Shown in pieces: positions 1 through 5,310 of a stretch of DNA of 6,408 bases. Made by a program: the position numbers and the translations under genes. Below the pieces are notes generated by a model. That model was not told where the DNA came from. It worked only from the letters and a program-made list of their open reading frames with translations, and did no database searches. Position 1 is the first letter of the stretch. Every line of letters begins with the position of its first letter. This stretch comes from Betaproteobacteria bacterium. Lineage in GTDB: Bacteria; Pseudomonadota; Gammaproteobacteria; Burkholderiales; SG8-41. The stretch is taken from contig JAJTHX010000374.1 of NCBI GenBank assembly GCA_021300125.1, positions 1-6,408 of the forward strand. The letters run 5' to 3'.

Positions 1-318
1 CGGCACACCGACGTAGCGCGGCTCAAGACCGGACACCGGGGTCACGCTGCCGCCGCTCCAGTGCACGATGCGACCGCGATACGGCGCCACAACCCCAGAA
101 GCCCCGAGGGCCTCGACCAGCGCGCGAAAGCGCAGCTCACGCGCGGTGAAATACTGCGCGCCGTGGTCAAAGGTCCCGGATTCGCCGCGGCGCGTCGCCA
201 TGCGCCCGCCGATGCCGCGGCTTTTGTCGAACACGCGCACCGCATGCCCGGCATCGCGCAGCTGGCGCGCGCAACTGATGCCGGCGATACCGGCGCCGAT
301 TACCGCTACTCTGGACAA
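1..318 (-). CDS. Renalase-like NAD(P)/FAD-dependent oxidoreductase, N-terminal part (runs off left edge)
   Basis: The first 106 residues are present; the 3' part lies outside the window. Residues 4-13 (VAVIGAGIAG) form the GxGxxG dinucleotide-binding loop of a Rossmann fold. D31 in VRVFDK ends the second beta strand, where FAD proteins usually bind the adenosine ribose. GIGGRMATRR (residues 35-44) is the GG-R-x-x-T/S motif of amine-oxidase-like flavoproteins, and FDHGAQYFTAR (50-60) is characteristic of the bacterial renalase-like group (COG3380 type). The chosen start is TTG at 318-316, because a GGAGG sits 7 nt upstream (plus-strand bases 326-330) and the protein then begins right at the beta strand, as in the family. 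Family members are about 320-350 residues long and probably cytosolic; the bacterial substrates are mostly unknown, with oxidation of mis-reduced nicotinamide dinucleotides known for characterised renalases. The gene follows the small membrane protein gene by 13 bp and its ribosome binding site lies in that gap, so the two are likely co-transcribed. Confidence 0.88.
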   Translation of the reverse strand, partial: MSRVAVIGAGIAGISCARQLRDAGHAVRVFDKSRGIGGRMATRRGESGTFDHGAQYFTARELRFRALVEALGASGVVAPYRGRIVHWSGGSVTPVSGLEPRYVGVP

Positions 319-331
319 GAAAAAACCTCCC

Positions 332-586
332 TCAGGATTTGGGGGACTTGCCGGCACCCGGGCCCGGGTCCATGCCCATCAGACGCAAGGCCCAGGCCGA
401 CAGGAACCCGATCACCAGCGGCCACCAGTGCTGCATCACCAGCGCAGTGCCGGCGGCACAGAAATAGGTCAGCGCCAGCAGCAGCGCGCCCGGATGGCGG
501 CCCCGCCACCAGGTAAACACCAGGGCCAGCGCCAGCAGAAAAAAGAGTCCCGAAAACACGTAGATCACCAGGGTCATGCGCAACAT
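332..586 (-). CDS. Small three-helix membrane protein, unknown function
   Basis: This 84-residue protein is not recognised as a named family. Three hydrophobic stretches are visible, at about residues 4-25, 32-51 and 54-70, separated by a short WWRGRHPG loop and by QHWWP. The C-terminal tail (residues 71-84) is Gly/Pro/Lys-rich and polar. The positive WRGRH loop between helices 1 and 2 suggests that this loop faces the cytoplasm. It probably sits in the inner membrane. Two starts are possible, ATG at 586 and ATG at 577 (M4); neither has a strong Shine-Dalgarno sequence. The stop is 13 bp before the TTG start of the renalase-like gene, so the pair forms a small operon divergent from the MFS transporter gene. 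It is believed real because of the coherent membrane topology, the tight spacing to the next gene and the lack of a better frame here. It could be a DUF-type inner membrane protein. Confidence 0.68.
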   Translation of the reverse strand: MLRMTLVIYVFSGLFFLLALALVFTWWRGRHPGALLLALTYFCAAGTALVMQHWWPLVIGFLSAWALRLMGMDPGPGAGKSPKS

Positions 587-647
587 CCGTTCACGAAGGG
601 ACAGGCAACGTATACTGCCATTATCGCCGAAGGAGGAGCCCCGCGAA
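587..647. promoter_or_regulatory. Divergent promoter region between the membrane protein gene and the MFS gene
   Basis: This 61 bp spacer must carry promoters for both directions unless one lies inside a gene. On the plus strand TATACT (611-616) is a good -10 box, with only a poor -35 candidate, GTTCAC (589-594), 16 bp upstream. On the minus strand GATAAT (bases 625-620) is a good -10 box, again with a weak -35 (TTCGCG, 647-642). The two -10 boxes nearly abut, so the transcripts would compete for polymerase. AGGAGG at 631-636 is the ribosome binding site of the MFS gene. The assignment is by eye from motif matches only. Confidence 0.35.
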
Positions 648-1832
648 GTGGGCGGTACGCGACCGAAAAAAACCCTGCAAGCCTGCTGCGCCGCGCATAC
701 TCTGCACGACGGCCTGTCCGATCTGACCTATGTGCTGCTGCCGCTGCTTGCCCAGAGCTTCGGCCTCTCGCTGGCGCAGGTGGGCATGATCCGCGCCGCC
801 CACCGCACCGCCATGGCGGCCTTCCAGATTCCGGCAGGCCTGATTGCGGAACGCTTCGGCGCGCGCAATCTGCTCGCCGCGGGCACCGCGATGGCCGGCG
901 CCGCCTTCGTGCTGCTGGGCTATGCCAGCGGCTTCTGGATGATCCTTGCCGCACTGTTCTGCGCCGGCGTGGGCTCGGCGGTGCAGCACCCGCTGTGCTC
1001 AAGCGTGATTTCGCATGCCTTCCCCGAGGCCGGAAGGCGCACGGCACTGGGCACCTACAACCTGTTCGGCGATGTCGGCAAGTTCGCCTTCGGCGGGCTG
1101 CTCAGCCTGTGGCTGATGACGGGGCTGTCCTGGCAGGGTCCGGTGGTCGGTTATGGCCTGATCGGGCTCGCCACCGCGGCCGTGGTGTTTTTCTGGATCA
1201 GCGACGGCAGCCGGCATCAGGCCGCGGCTGTCGCCGCCGCGCCGCGCAGCGCCGGCTGGGGCGTGCGCCATCGCCGCGGCTTCACTGCACTGTGCCTGAT
1301 CGAAATCCTCGACAGCAGCACGCGCACCGGCTTCCTGACCCTGATCGCCTTCCTGCTCATCGACAAGGGACTTTCGACAGGCCTCGCCACGCTGGCGGTG
1401 CCGCTGATCCTCGTCGGCGGCATGGCCGGCAAGTTTGCCTGCGGCGTGATCGCCGAACGCGTGGGCATCGTGCGCACCATCGTCATCACCGAAATCGCCA
1501 CCGGCCTCGGCATCCTCGCCACAGTGACCCTGCCCGGCATCGGTGTGCTGTGGCTGCTGCCGCTGCTGGGGGTGGTGCTGCAGGGCACCTCGTCCGTGCT
1601 CTACGCCACCATCGGCGACCTGATCGAATCCGACAAGCTGCCGCGCGCCTTTGGCCTGTTCTACACCCTGGGCTCGCTCTGCGGCATTGCCGCACCCTTG
1701 GGCTACGGCCTGGTCGGCGACATCGCCGGCGTCGAGAATGCCATCGCCCTGATCGGTATCGCGGTGCTGATGACACTGCCGCTCTGTGCCGTGCTGCGGT
1801 CGGCGGCCAGCGCCGAACCACAGCGCATTTGA
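648..1832 (+). CDS. MFS transporter, fosmidomycin-resistance (Fsr)-like branch
   Basis: This is a 394-residue inner-membrane transporter with the 12-helix layout of the major facilitator superfamily: two six-helix halves joined by a polar loop at about residues 185-211. HTLHDGLSDLTYVLLPLL (17-34), at the first helix, the Gln-Ile-Pro after helix 2 (residues 60-62), and the His-Pro in GVGSAVQHP (107-115) recall the Fsr branch. MFS motif A appears as GLIAERFGARN (64-74) and, degenerate, as GVIAERVGIVR (266-276). The substrate cannot be read; Fsr relatives export drugs or small anions. The GTG at 648 is preferred because AGGAGG (631-636) lies 11 nt upstream. An in-frame ATG at 576 would add 24 Arg/Pro-rich residues, overlap the divergent gene and bypass this ribosome binding site. 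The 11 nt spacing is slightly long. No convincing terminator follows; a 238 bp spacer separates it from the SDR gene. Confidence 0.9.
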   Translation: MGGTRPKKTLQACCAAHTLHDGLSDLTYVLLPLLAQSFGLSLAQVGMIRAAHRTAMAAFQIPAGLIAERFGARNLLAAGTAMAGAAFVLLGYASGFWMILAALFCAGVGSAVQHPLCSSVISHAFPEAGRRTALGTYNLFGDVGKFAFGGLLSLWLMTGLSWQGPVVGYGLIGLATAAVVFFWISDGSRHQAAAVAAAPRSAGWGVRHRRGFTALCLIEILDSSTRTGFLTLIAFLLIDKGLSTGLATLAVPLILVGGMAGKFACGVIAERVGIVRTIVITEIATGLGILATVTLPGIGVLWLLPLLGVVLQGTSSVLYATIGDLIESDKLPRAFGLFYTLGSLCGIAAPLGYGLVGDIAGVENAIALIGIAVLMTLPLCAVLRSAASAEPQRI

Positions 1833-1867
1833 GGTGCCAGCCCACGTAACGCCGGGGCGACCATTCG

Positions 1868-1913
1868 AATCAACTGATTGATTTTTATGATTTTTCATTC
1901 AATCAAGCCGTTG
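1868..1913. promoter_or_regulatory. A/T-rich island with perfect IHF consensus matches
   Basis: In otherwise GC-rich DNA this island matches WATCAANNNNTTR exactly at three places: AATCAACTGATTG on the plus strand (1868-1880), AATCAATCAGTTG on the minus strand (1883-1871, overlapping the first because AATCAA-CTGA-TTGATT is an inverted repeat), and AATCAAGCCGTTG on the plus strand (1901-1913). The minus-strand site and the last plus-strand site point away from each other and share the A/T tract 1884-1900, which would give each core the 5' A/T element typical of strong IHF sites. The island lies about 160-200 bp upstream of the SDR start. The match is direct; binding by IHF is inferred. The same hexamers could also form alternative weak RNA stems after the MFS stop codon. 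Confidence 0.5.
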
Positions 1914-1973
1914 TTTATCTCGGCTCGCCCCATATGTCTGGTGCTTCAGCAGGCAGGCCAAACCCAAGCCGTT
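1904..1973 (+). repeat. Nine-base direct repeat CAAGCCGTT, two copies
   Basis: CAAGCCGTT occurs at 1904-1912 and again at 1965-1973, 61 bp apart, on the same strand upstream of the SDR gene. The first copy overlaps an IHF-like core. The copies could be regulator half-sites, but two nine-base matches in a spacer of this length are weak evidence alone. Confidence 0.3.
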
Positions 1974-1983
1974 ACGAGCCCGC

Positions 1984-1999
1984 TGGCGCCCGGGTTGCC
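1984..1999 (+). promoter_or_regulatory. Possible sigma-54 (-24/-12) promoter for the SDR gene
   Basis: TGGCGCCCGGGTTGCC has the invariant GG (1985-1986) and GC (1997-1998) exactly 10 bp apart, with TGGC-x-C at -24 and TTGC at -12. It departs from TGGCACGN4TTGCW by G for A in the -24 box, C for G after it, and C for W after TTGC. Transcription would start near 2010, leaving a leader of about 60 nt before the SDR start. The IHF-like sites about 100-140 bp upstream are where IHF bends DNA in many sigma-54 promoters. In GC-rich DNA the motif could be chance, and a sigma-70-like box lies nearby at 2032-2037. Confidence 0.3.
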
Positions 2000-2027
2000 G
2001 CAGCGCATCGCACACCCAAAGCCGCAC

Positions 2028-2042
2028 GCGCGATAATCGCGC
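2028..2042. promoter_or_regulatory. Perfect palindrome covering a sigma-70-like -10 box
   Basis: GCGCGATAATCGCGC is two perfect 7-base arms around a central A. It contains GATAAT (2032-2037), a good -10 box that would start transcription near 2044, about 27 nt before the SDR ATG. No convincing -35 lies 16-18 bp upstream. The symmetry could mark an operator over the promoter or only reflect GC-rich flanks on both sides of the -10 box. Confidence 0.4.
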
Positions 2043-2070
2043 CCTTGAACAACTCTTGAGCGGGACATTC

Positions 2071-2877
2071 ATGCTGAGGCTCGACGGCAAAGTTGCATTC
2101 ATTTCGGGAGCAGGCACGGTCGGTGCCGGCTGGGGCAACGGCAAGGCCACTGCGGTGCTGATGGCCAGACAGGGCGCCAGGGTGTTCGGCACCGACATCA
2201 ATGCCACCGCCGTCGAGGACACGCGTTCCATCATCGCCACCGAAGGCGGCGTCTGCCATGCCCTGCAGTGCGATGCGACCGATTCGGAGGCGGTGAAACG
2301 CGCGGTCGATGCCTGCCTCGAACGCTTCGGCCGCATCGACATCCTGGTCAACAACGTCGGCGGCTCCGCGCCCGGCAGCCCGGTGGACATGGCCGAGGAC
2401 GTGTGGGACCGCCAGCTGGACCACAACCTGAAAACCGCCTTCCTCGGCTGCAAGCATGTGCTGCCGGTGATGGAAAAACAGGGCAGCGGCGCCATCGTCA
2501 ACATTTCATCGGTGGCGGGCTTTGCGCACCAGGTCGGCGGCCGCGTACACGTGGCCTACAGCACTGCAAAATCGGGGCTGCTCGGCTTCACCCGCTCCAC
2601 CGCGATCGCGTATGTCCAAAAAGGCATCCGCTGCAACCTGGTGGTGGTCGGTACCATGCACACGCCACTGGTCGAGGAACGGCTGATGAAACAGCTCGGC
2701 CCCGAGGCGGCGAAAGACCTGGTCGCCAAACGCAATGCCGCGGTGCCGATCGGCCGCATGGGCGATGCCTGGGATACCGCGCATGCCGTGCTGTTCCTCG
2801 CCTCCGACGAAGCCCGCTACATCACCGCCACCGACCTTGTCGTCGATGGCGGCCTCACCGCGGCGCGCCCGGGCTGA
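2071..2877 (+). CDS. Short-chain dehydrogenase/reductase (SDR), classical-type, substrate unknown
   Basis: This 268-residue cytosolic NAD(P)-dependent oxidoreductase has a full Rossmann-fold SDR layout. RLDGKVAFISGAG (3-15) begins the first strand, followed by the glycine-rich cofactor loop ending in GNGKA (22-26). NNVGG (94-98) replaces the usual NNAG. The catalytic set is S147 in NISSVAG and YSTAK with Y163 and K167, plus N118-region Asn in DHNLK. The C-terminal FLASDEARYITATDLVVDGG ends at G261. Two details are unusual: the glycine loop carries about five extra residues over TGxxxGxG, and V193 stands where most SDRs have the Pro of PG in N-x-V-x-P-G. The cofactor preference and substrate are not deducible. 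ATG 2071 is chosen because homologous SDRs start just before RLDGK and GAGCGGG (2059-2065) can serve as a modest ribosome binding site; a TTG at 2056 would add only five residues. The TerB-DUF697 gene follows after 64 bp. Confidence 0.93.
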   Translation: MLRLDGKVAFISGAGTVGAGWGNGKATAVLMARQGARVFGTDINATAVEDTRSIIATEGGVCHALQCDATDSEAVKRAVDACLERFGRIDILVNNVGGSAPGSPVDMAEDVWDRQLDHNLKTAFLGCKHVLPVMEKQGSGAIVNISSVAGFAHQVGGRVHVAYSTAKSGLLGFTRSTAIAYVQKGIRCNLVVVGTMHTPLVEERLMKQLGPEAAKDLVAKRNAAVPIGRMGDAWDTAHAVLFLASDEARYITATDLVVDGGLTAARPG

Positions 2878-2880
2878 GCA

Positions 2881-2906
2881 CCGGGGCCGGAACTCGGCCG
2901 GCCCGG
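2881..2906 (+). other. GC-rich stem-loop in the SDR to TerB-DUF697 spacer
   Basis: GGGCCGG (2884-2890) and CCGGCCC (2898-2904) form a perfect 7 bp stem with a 7-base loop; CC (2881-2882) and GG (2905-2906) can extend it across a bulged G2883. It begins three bases after the SDR stop codon. No T-run follows, so it is more likely an mRNA stability or processing element, or a leaky terminator, than a strong terminator. Confidence 0.45.
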
Positions 2907-2915
2907 CGCTGACCA

Positions 2916-2943
2916 ATGGCGGTCCACTACGGAGAACCGCCAT
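2916..2943 (+). promoter_or_regulatory. Start-codon stem-loop with the ribosome binding site in its loop
   Basis: ATGGCGGT (2916-2923) and ACCGCCAT (2936-2943) are perfect 8-base complements. The 12-base loop (2924-2935) contains the GGAG ribosome binding site (2931-2934), and the right arm takes in the A and T of the next gene's ATG (2942-2944). If formed in mRNA, the start codon would be paired while the ribosome binding site stays exposed. The left arm also starts a nine-codon frame (MAVHYGEPP, 2916-2945) whose TGA overlaps the downstream ATG as ATGA, though it has no good ribosome binding site of its own. The pairing is seen directly; a control function is inferred. Confidence 0.45.
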
Positions 2944-3883
2944 GAACGAGCAGGAACGCAAGGCTGCAGTGACGCTGTGCCTGATGGCCGCCTTTGCCGA
3001 CGGCAGCAAGCACGAGCGCGAACGCGCCGAAATCCGCAACATCGCCGAGGCCCTGGGCCAGGATGCCGGCCTCAATGTCGCCGCGCTGCTGCAGGAGGTG
3101 ATGCTCAAGCGCGCCAGCCTCGCCACGGCCGCGGCCGCGCTGACCACACCGGAATCGCGGCGCCTCGCGTTCGAACTCGCCGTGGGGGTCTGCGATGCCG
3201 ATGGCGCGCAGTCCGCGGCGGAACGTGAATTCCTTGCCGCGCTGCGCGACGCGCTGGGGCTGGATCAGGGTGAATCGGCACGGATCTCGGAGCGCGCCGA
3301 AGCACTCGCCACTGCCCCGGTTGCAACAGCCGCCGCTGCAGCGCCTGCTGCGGCCGCCTCGACGCTGAGCCGGGAGGCGCAGGACCAGATGATCCTCAAT
3401 GCCGCCATCCTCAACGGCGCGATCGAACTGCTGCCGGAATCGCTGTCGACGATGGCCATCATTCCGCTGCAGATGCGGCTGGTCTACCGCATCGGCCAGT
3501 CGTACGGCTATGAACTCGACCGCGGCCACATCAAGGATTTCCTCGCCACCGCCGGCGTCGGCCTGACCTCGCAATACCTGGAACAGGCCGGGCGCAAGCT
3601 GCTCGGCGGTCTGCTCAAGAGCGTGGGCGGCGGCATGCTCGGCGGGCTCGGCAAGCAGGCGGTGAGTTCGGGCATGAGCTTCGCCAGCACCTGGGCGCTG
3701 GGCCATGCGGCCCGGCACTACTATGCTGGTGGCCGCAGGCTCGATACCCAGATGCTGCGCCAGACCTTCAGCGAACTGATGGGCGAGGCGCGCAACCTGC
3801 AGTCACGCTACCTGCCGCAGATGCAGGCCCAGGCACGCACGCTCGATGCCGGACAACTGCTGCAGATGGTGCGGCAGGGCTGA
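2942..3883 (+). CDS. TerB-like / DUF697 (YcjF-like) two-domain protein
   Basis: This is a 313-residue protein. Residues 1-118 are helical and TerB-like: two matching acidic motifs, AFADGSKHERERAEI (17-31) and CDADGAQSAAEREFL (84-98), fit the paired DG-x(n)-E metal-binding helices of tellurite-resistance TerB domains. An Ala-rich low-complexity linker covers about 121-140. From about 143 to 262 the sequence resembles DUF697 (YcjF family): NGAIELLPESLSTMAIIPLQMRLVYRIG followed by two Gly-rich hydrophobic segments (about 202-235 and 240-257) that may enter or lie on the membrane. The last 50 residues are helical and polar. There is no GTPase domain, although DUF697 is often fused to one. ATG 2942 is clear, with GGAG 7 nt upstream; an upstream in-frame start would run through the SDR gene in another frame. 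It is likely co-transcribed with the SDR gene. Its function is unknown; a membrane-stress or envelope role is only a family-based guess. Confidence 0.88.
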   Translation: MNEQERKAAVTLCLMAAFADGSKHERERAEIRNIAEALGQDAGLNVAALLQEVMLKRASLATAAAALTTPESRRLAFELAVGVCDADGAQSAAEREFLAALRDALGLDQGESARISERAEALATAPVATAAAAAPAAAASTLSREAQDQMILNAAILNGAIELLPESLSTMAIIPLQMRLVYRIGQSYGYELDRGHIKDFLATAGVGLTSQYLEQAGRKLLGGLLKSVGGGMLGGLGKQAVSSGMSFASTWALGHAARHYYAGGRRLDTQMLRQTFSELMGEARNLQSRYLPQMQAQARTLDAGQLLQMVRQG

Positions 3884-3911
3884 GTATTTATAAATAACTG
3901 ATTTTATTGAA
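3884..3911. other. A/T-rich spacer between convergent genes, with a 12 bp palindrome
   Basis: These 28 bases between the stop codons of the TerB-DUF697 and prpF-like genes are strikingly A/T-rich. TATTTATAAATA (3885-3896) is a perfect palindrome. TAAATAACTGATT (3891-3903) read on the minus strand fits the looser IHF consensus WATCARNNNNTTR. A T-run (3914-3921) lies at the end of the prpF-like gene, but there is no GC-rich stem before it, so a classical intrinsic terminator is not evident for either gene. The region may still end transcription through convergent polymerases or Rho. Confidence 0.4.
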
Positions 3912-5084
3912 TTATTTTTTTGACAGTCCGGGCACCCTGGAGGCGCGCAACAGCACCTGGCCCTCGAACATGCGGCGCTGGGTGCGATAAAAAGCGCCCT
4001 GCTCGGCCTGCCAGGCACCGTCCTTCTGCTTCACCGTGGCCGCCACGGTGAGGATGCCCGAGGGCATGCCGATGCGGATCGGCGCCTCGGCATCGCCACC
4101 CTTGCGCAGCACGTCATTGACCACGCTGCCTTCGATGCGCGCCGCCACTGCCATGCACAGCGAAACCGTCAGCGGCAGCGCGCGGTGGGTCTGGCCGTTG
4201 GAAATCACGCGACCGGTGAGGTCGATGTCATTCGCCGAGATGGTTTCGCCCGACAGCAGCTTGGCATCCTGCACCGGCGAGATAAAACCGATAAACGGAA
4301 TCGATTTCTTTTTTGCCGCCTCCTCGGCATTCGCCGCGATGCCCATCGCCACCGAACCCGCGATGCGGATCGCCGACAGTTTCTGCATCACCGCCGCTTC
4401 GGCATCGAGCTGCTCGGGCAATTCGGTGCCGGTGAGGCCGATGTCCTTCGCGTTGATCCACACCGTCGCGTTCGCGGCATCGACTAGCGAGGCGCGGATC
4501 TTGCCGAGGCCCGGCACATCGAGCACATCAACCACCTTGCCGCTGGGCAGCAGCTTGCCGGTGGTGGCGCCGCCGGGATCACGGAATTCCAGCTTGACCG
4601 GCGAGCCGGTGCCCGACACGCCGGGAATCGCCAGGTCACCGTCCACCGCGGCGACGCCCTCATCCATGCTGAACAGCGCATGGATCACCTTCTTGGTGTT
4701 GGTATTGTGGATGCGCACCAGCGCTTCCTGGCCCGACACCTTGACCAGGCCCTCGTCCACCGCAAACGGGCCCATCGCAGAAGACATGTTGCCGCAGTTG
4801 GCGCCGTAATCGACTTTGGCTTCCTTCACCTGCACCTGGGCGAAGGTGTAGTCAATGTCGGCGTCGGGCCGGGTCGAGGGGCCGACCACGCAGACCTTGG
4901 ACAGCGAGGACACGCCGCCGCCCATGCCGTCGAGCTGGCGCCCGTTGGGATCGGGGCTGCCGATCGCGGCGAGGAAAATCTCGTCCCACAGCGCGCGATC
5001 CTGCGGCAGATCCTTCTGATTGAATACCACGGCATTGCTGGTGCCACCGCGCATGAACACGGCGGGAAATTTTTTCTGCTTCAT
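3912..5084 (-). CDS. PrpF/GalD-family cis-trans isomerase (2-methylaconitate or 4-oxalomesaconate isomerase-like)
   Basis: This 390-residue cytosolic protein belongs to the PrpF family, which has a diaminopimelate-epimerase-like double barrel and moves a proton and a double bond in unsaturated tricarboxylates (PrpF: 2-methylaconitate; GalD: 4-oxalomesaconate; Mii: methylitaconate). FPAVFMRGGTSNAVVF (6-21) is the family N-terminus. K63 in SSLSK and C97 in YGANCGNMSS match the two conserved active-site residues, Lys73 and Cys107 in PrpF by recall, and keep their 34-residue spacing. HRALPLT (300-306) and GMPSG (339-343) are later family motifs; many relatives read GHPSG, so M340 in the His position is worth noting. 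ATG 5084 is preferred: AGGAG lies 6 nt upstream (plus-strand 5091-5095) and MKQKKF fits the family, whereas an ATG at 5204 adds 40 unrelated residues. No acnD, prpC or gallate-pathway gene is in the window, so the substrate is open. It is divergent from the aldolase gene. Confidence 0.92.
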   Translation of the reverse strand: MKQKKFPAVFMRGGTSNAVVFNQKDLPQDRALWDEIFLAAIGSPDPNGRQLDGMGGGVSSLSKVCVVGPSTRPDADIDYTFAQVQVKEAKVDYGANCGNMSSAMGPFAVDEGLVKVSGQEALVRIHNTNTKKVIHALFSMDEGVAAVDGDLAIPGVSGTGSPVKLEFRDPGGATTGKLLPSGKVVDVLDVPGLGKIRASLVDAANATVWINAKDIGLTGTELPEQLDAEAAVMQKLSAIRIAGSVAMGIAANAEEAAKKKSIPFIGFISPVQDAKLLSGETISANDIDLTGRVISNGQTHRALPLTVSLCMAVAARIEGSVVNDVLRKGGDAEAPIRIGMPSGILTVAATVKQKDGAWQAEQGAFYRTQRRMFEGQVLLRASRVPGLSKK

Positions 5085-5197
5085 CGGGGTCTCCTGATCC
5101 GCACGGCAAGGCGCCGCGACACGGATGCCATTGAGTTTAGATGGTGGAAGTTCCGGCCAGCGCAGCCGCCGCGATGGTTGCTGCGGCACAAGCAGCG

Positions 5198-5227
5198 CTG
5201 ACAATCCGCTCCTCGGTGGAGTATTCT
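5198..5227 (+). promoter_or_regulatory. Sigma-70-like promoter for the class II aldolase gene
   Basis: CTGACA (5198-5203) matches five of six -35 bases. TATTCT (5222-5227) matches four of six -10 bases, with an 18 bp spacer. Transcription would start near 5234, giving a leader of about 77 nt. The spacer holds a short inverted repeat, CTCC-TCGGT-GGAG (5208-5220 region). The divergent prpF-like promoter must lie in the same 5085-5310 interval; no good sigma-70 pair for it was found. Confidence 0.45.
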
Positions 5228-5270
5228 AACCGCTGTGCATTGCGCTGAAATTGCCGGATGACTGCATCCC

Positions 5271-5286
5271 GCAGGCAGCGACCTGC
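5271..5286 (+). other. Short stem-loop in the aldolase leader
   Basis: GCAGG (5271-5275) and CCTGC (5282-5286) can pair around a six-base loop, ending ten bases before the AAGGA ribosome binding site (5297-5301). The stem is only 5 bp and leaves the ribosome binding site free, so a regulatory role is doubtful. Confidence 0.2.
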
Positions 5287-5310
5287 TGATATCCCGAAGG
5301 AATCCATACT

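Noticed and set aside
576..647. Upstream ATG start for the MFS transporter
   Set aside because: It overlaps the divergent membrane protein gene, adds an Arg-rich segment before helix 1 and ignores the AGGAGG that serves GTG 648.
68..1849. A 593-residue open frame on the plus strand spanning the first three genes
   Set aside because: Its translation is Arg/Pro/His-rich low-complexity sequence typical of an off-frame reading of GC-rich coding DNA, and it overlaps three genes with recognisable products.
999..1898. A 299-residue minus-strand open frame opposite the MFS gene
   Set aside because: His/Gln/Gly/Asp-rich composition without any fold signature; it mirrors the codon positions of the MFS gene.
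1903..1926. Stem AGCCG / CGGCT with a 10-base loop as a terminator for the MFS gene
   Set aside because: The stem is only 5 bp with a large loop and no T-run after it.
2735..2941. Upstream start for the TerB-DUF697 gene inside the SDR gene
   Set aside because: The added residues are an off-frame reading of the SDR gene; ATG 2942 has a well-placed GGAG.
5115..5130. Possible sigma-54 promoter for the prpF-like gene (minus strand, TGGCAT with GG-N10-GC)
   Set aside because: The -12 part reads TCGCG rather than TTGCW, and GG-N10-GC alone is common by chance in GC-rich DNA; no IHF-like site lies nearby.
5085..5204. Upstream ATG start for the prpF-like gene
   Set aside because: The 40 added residues match nothing in the family, and AGGAG is placed for ATG 5084.
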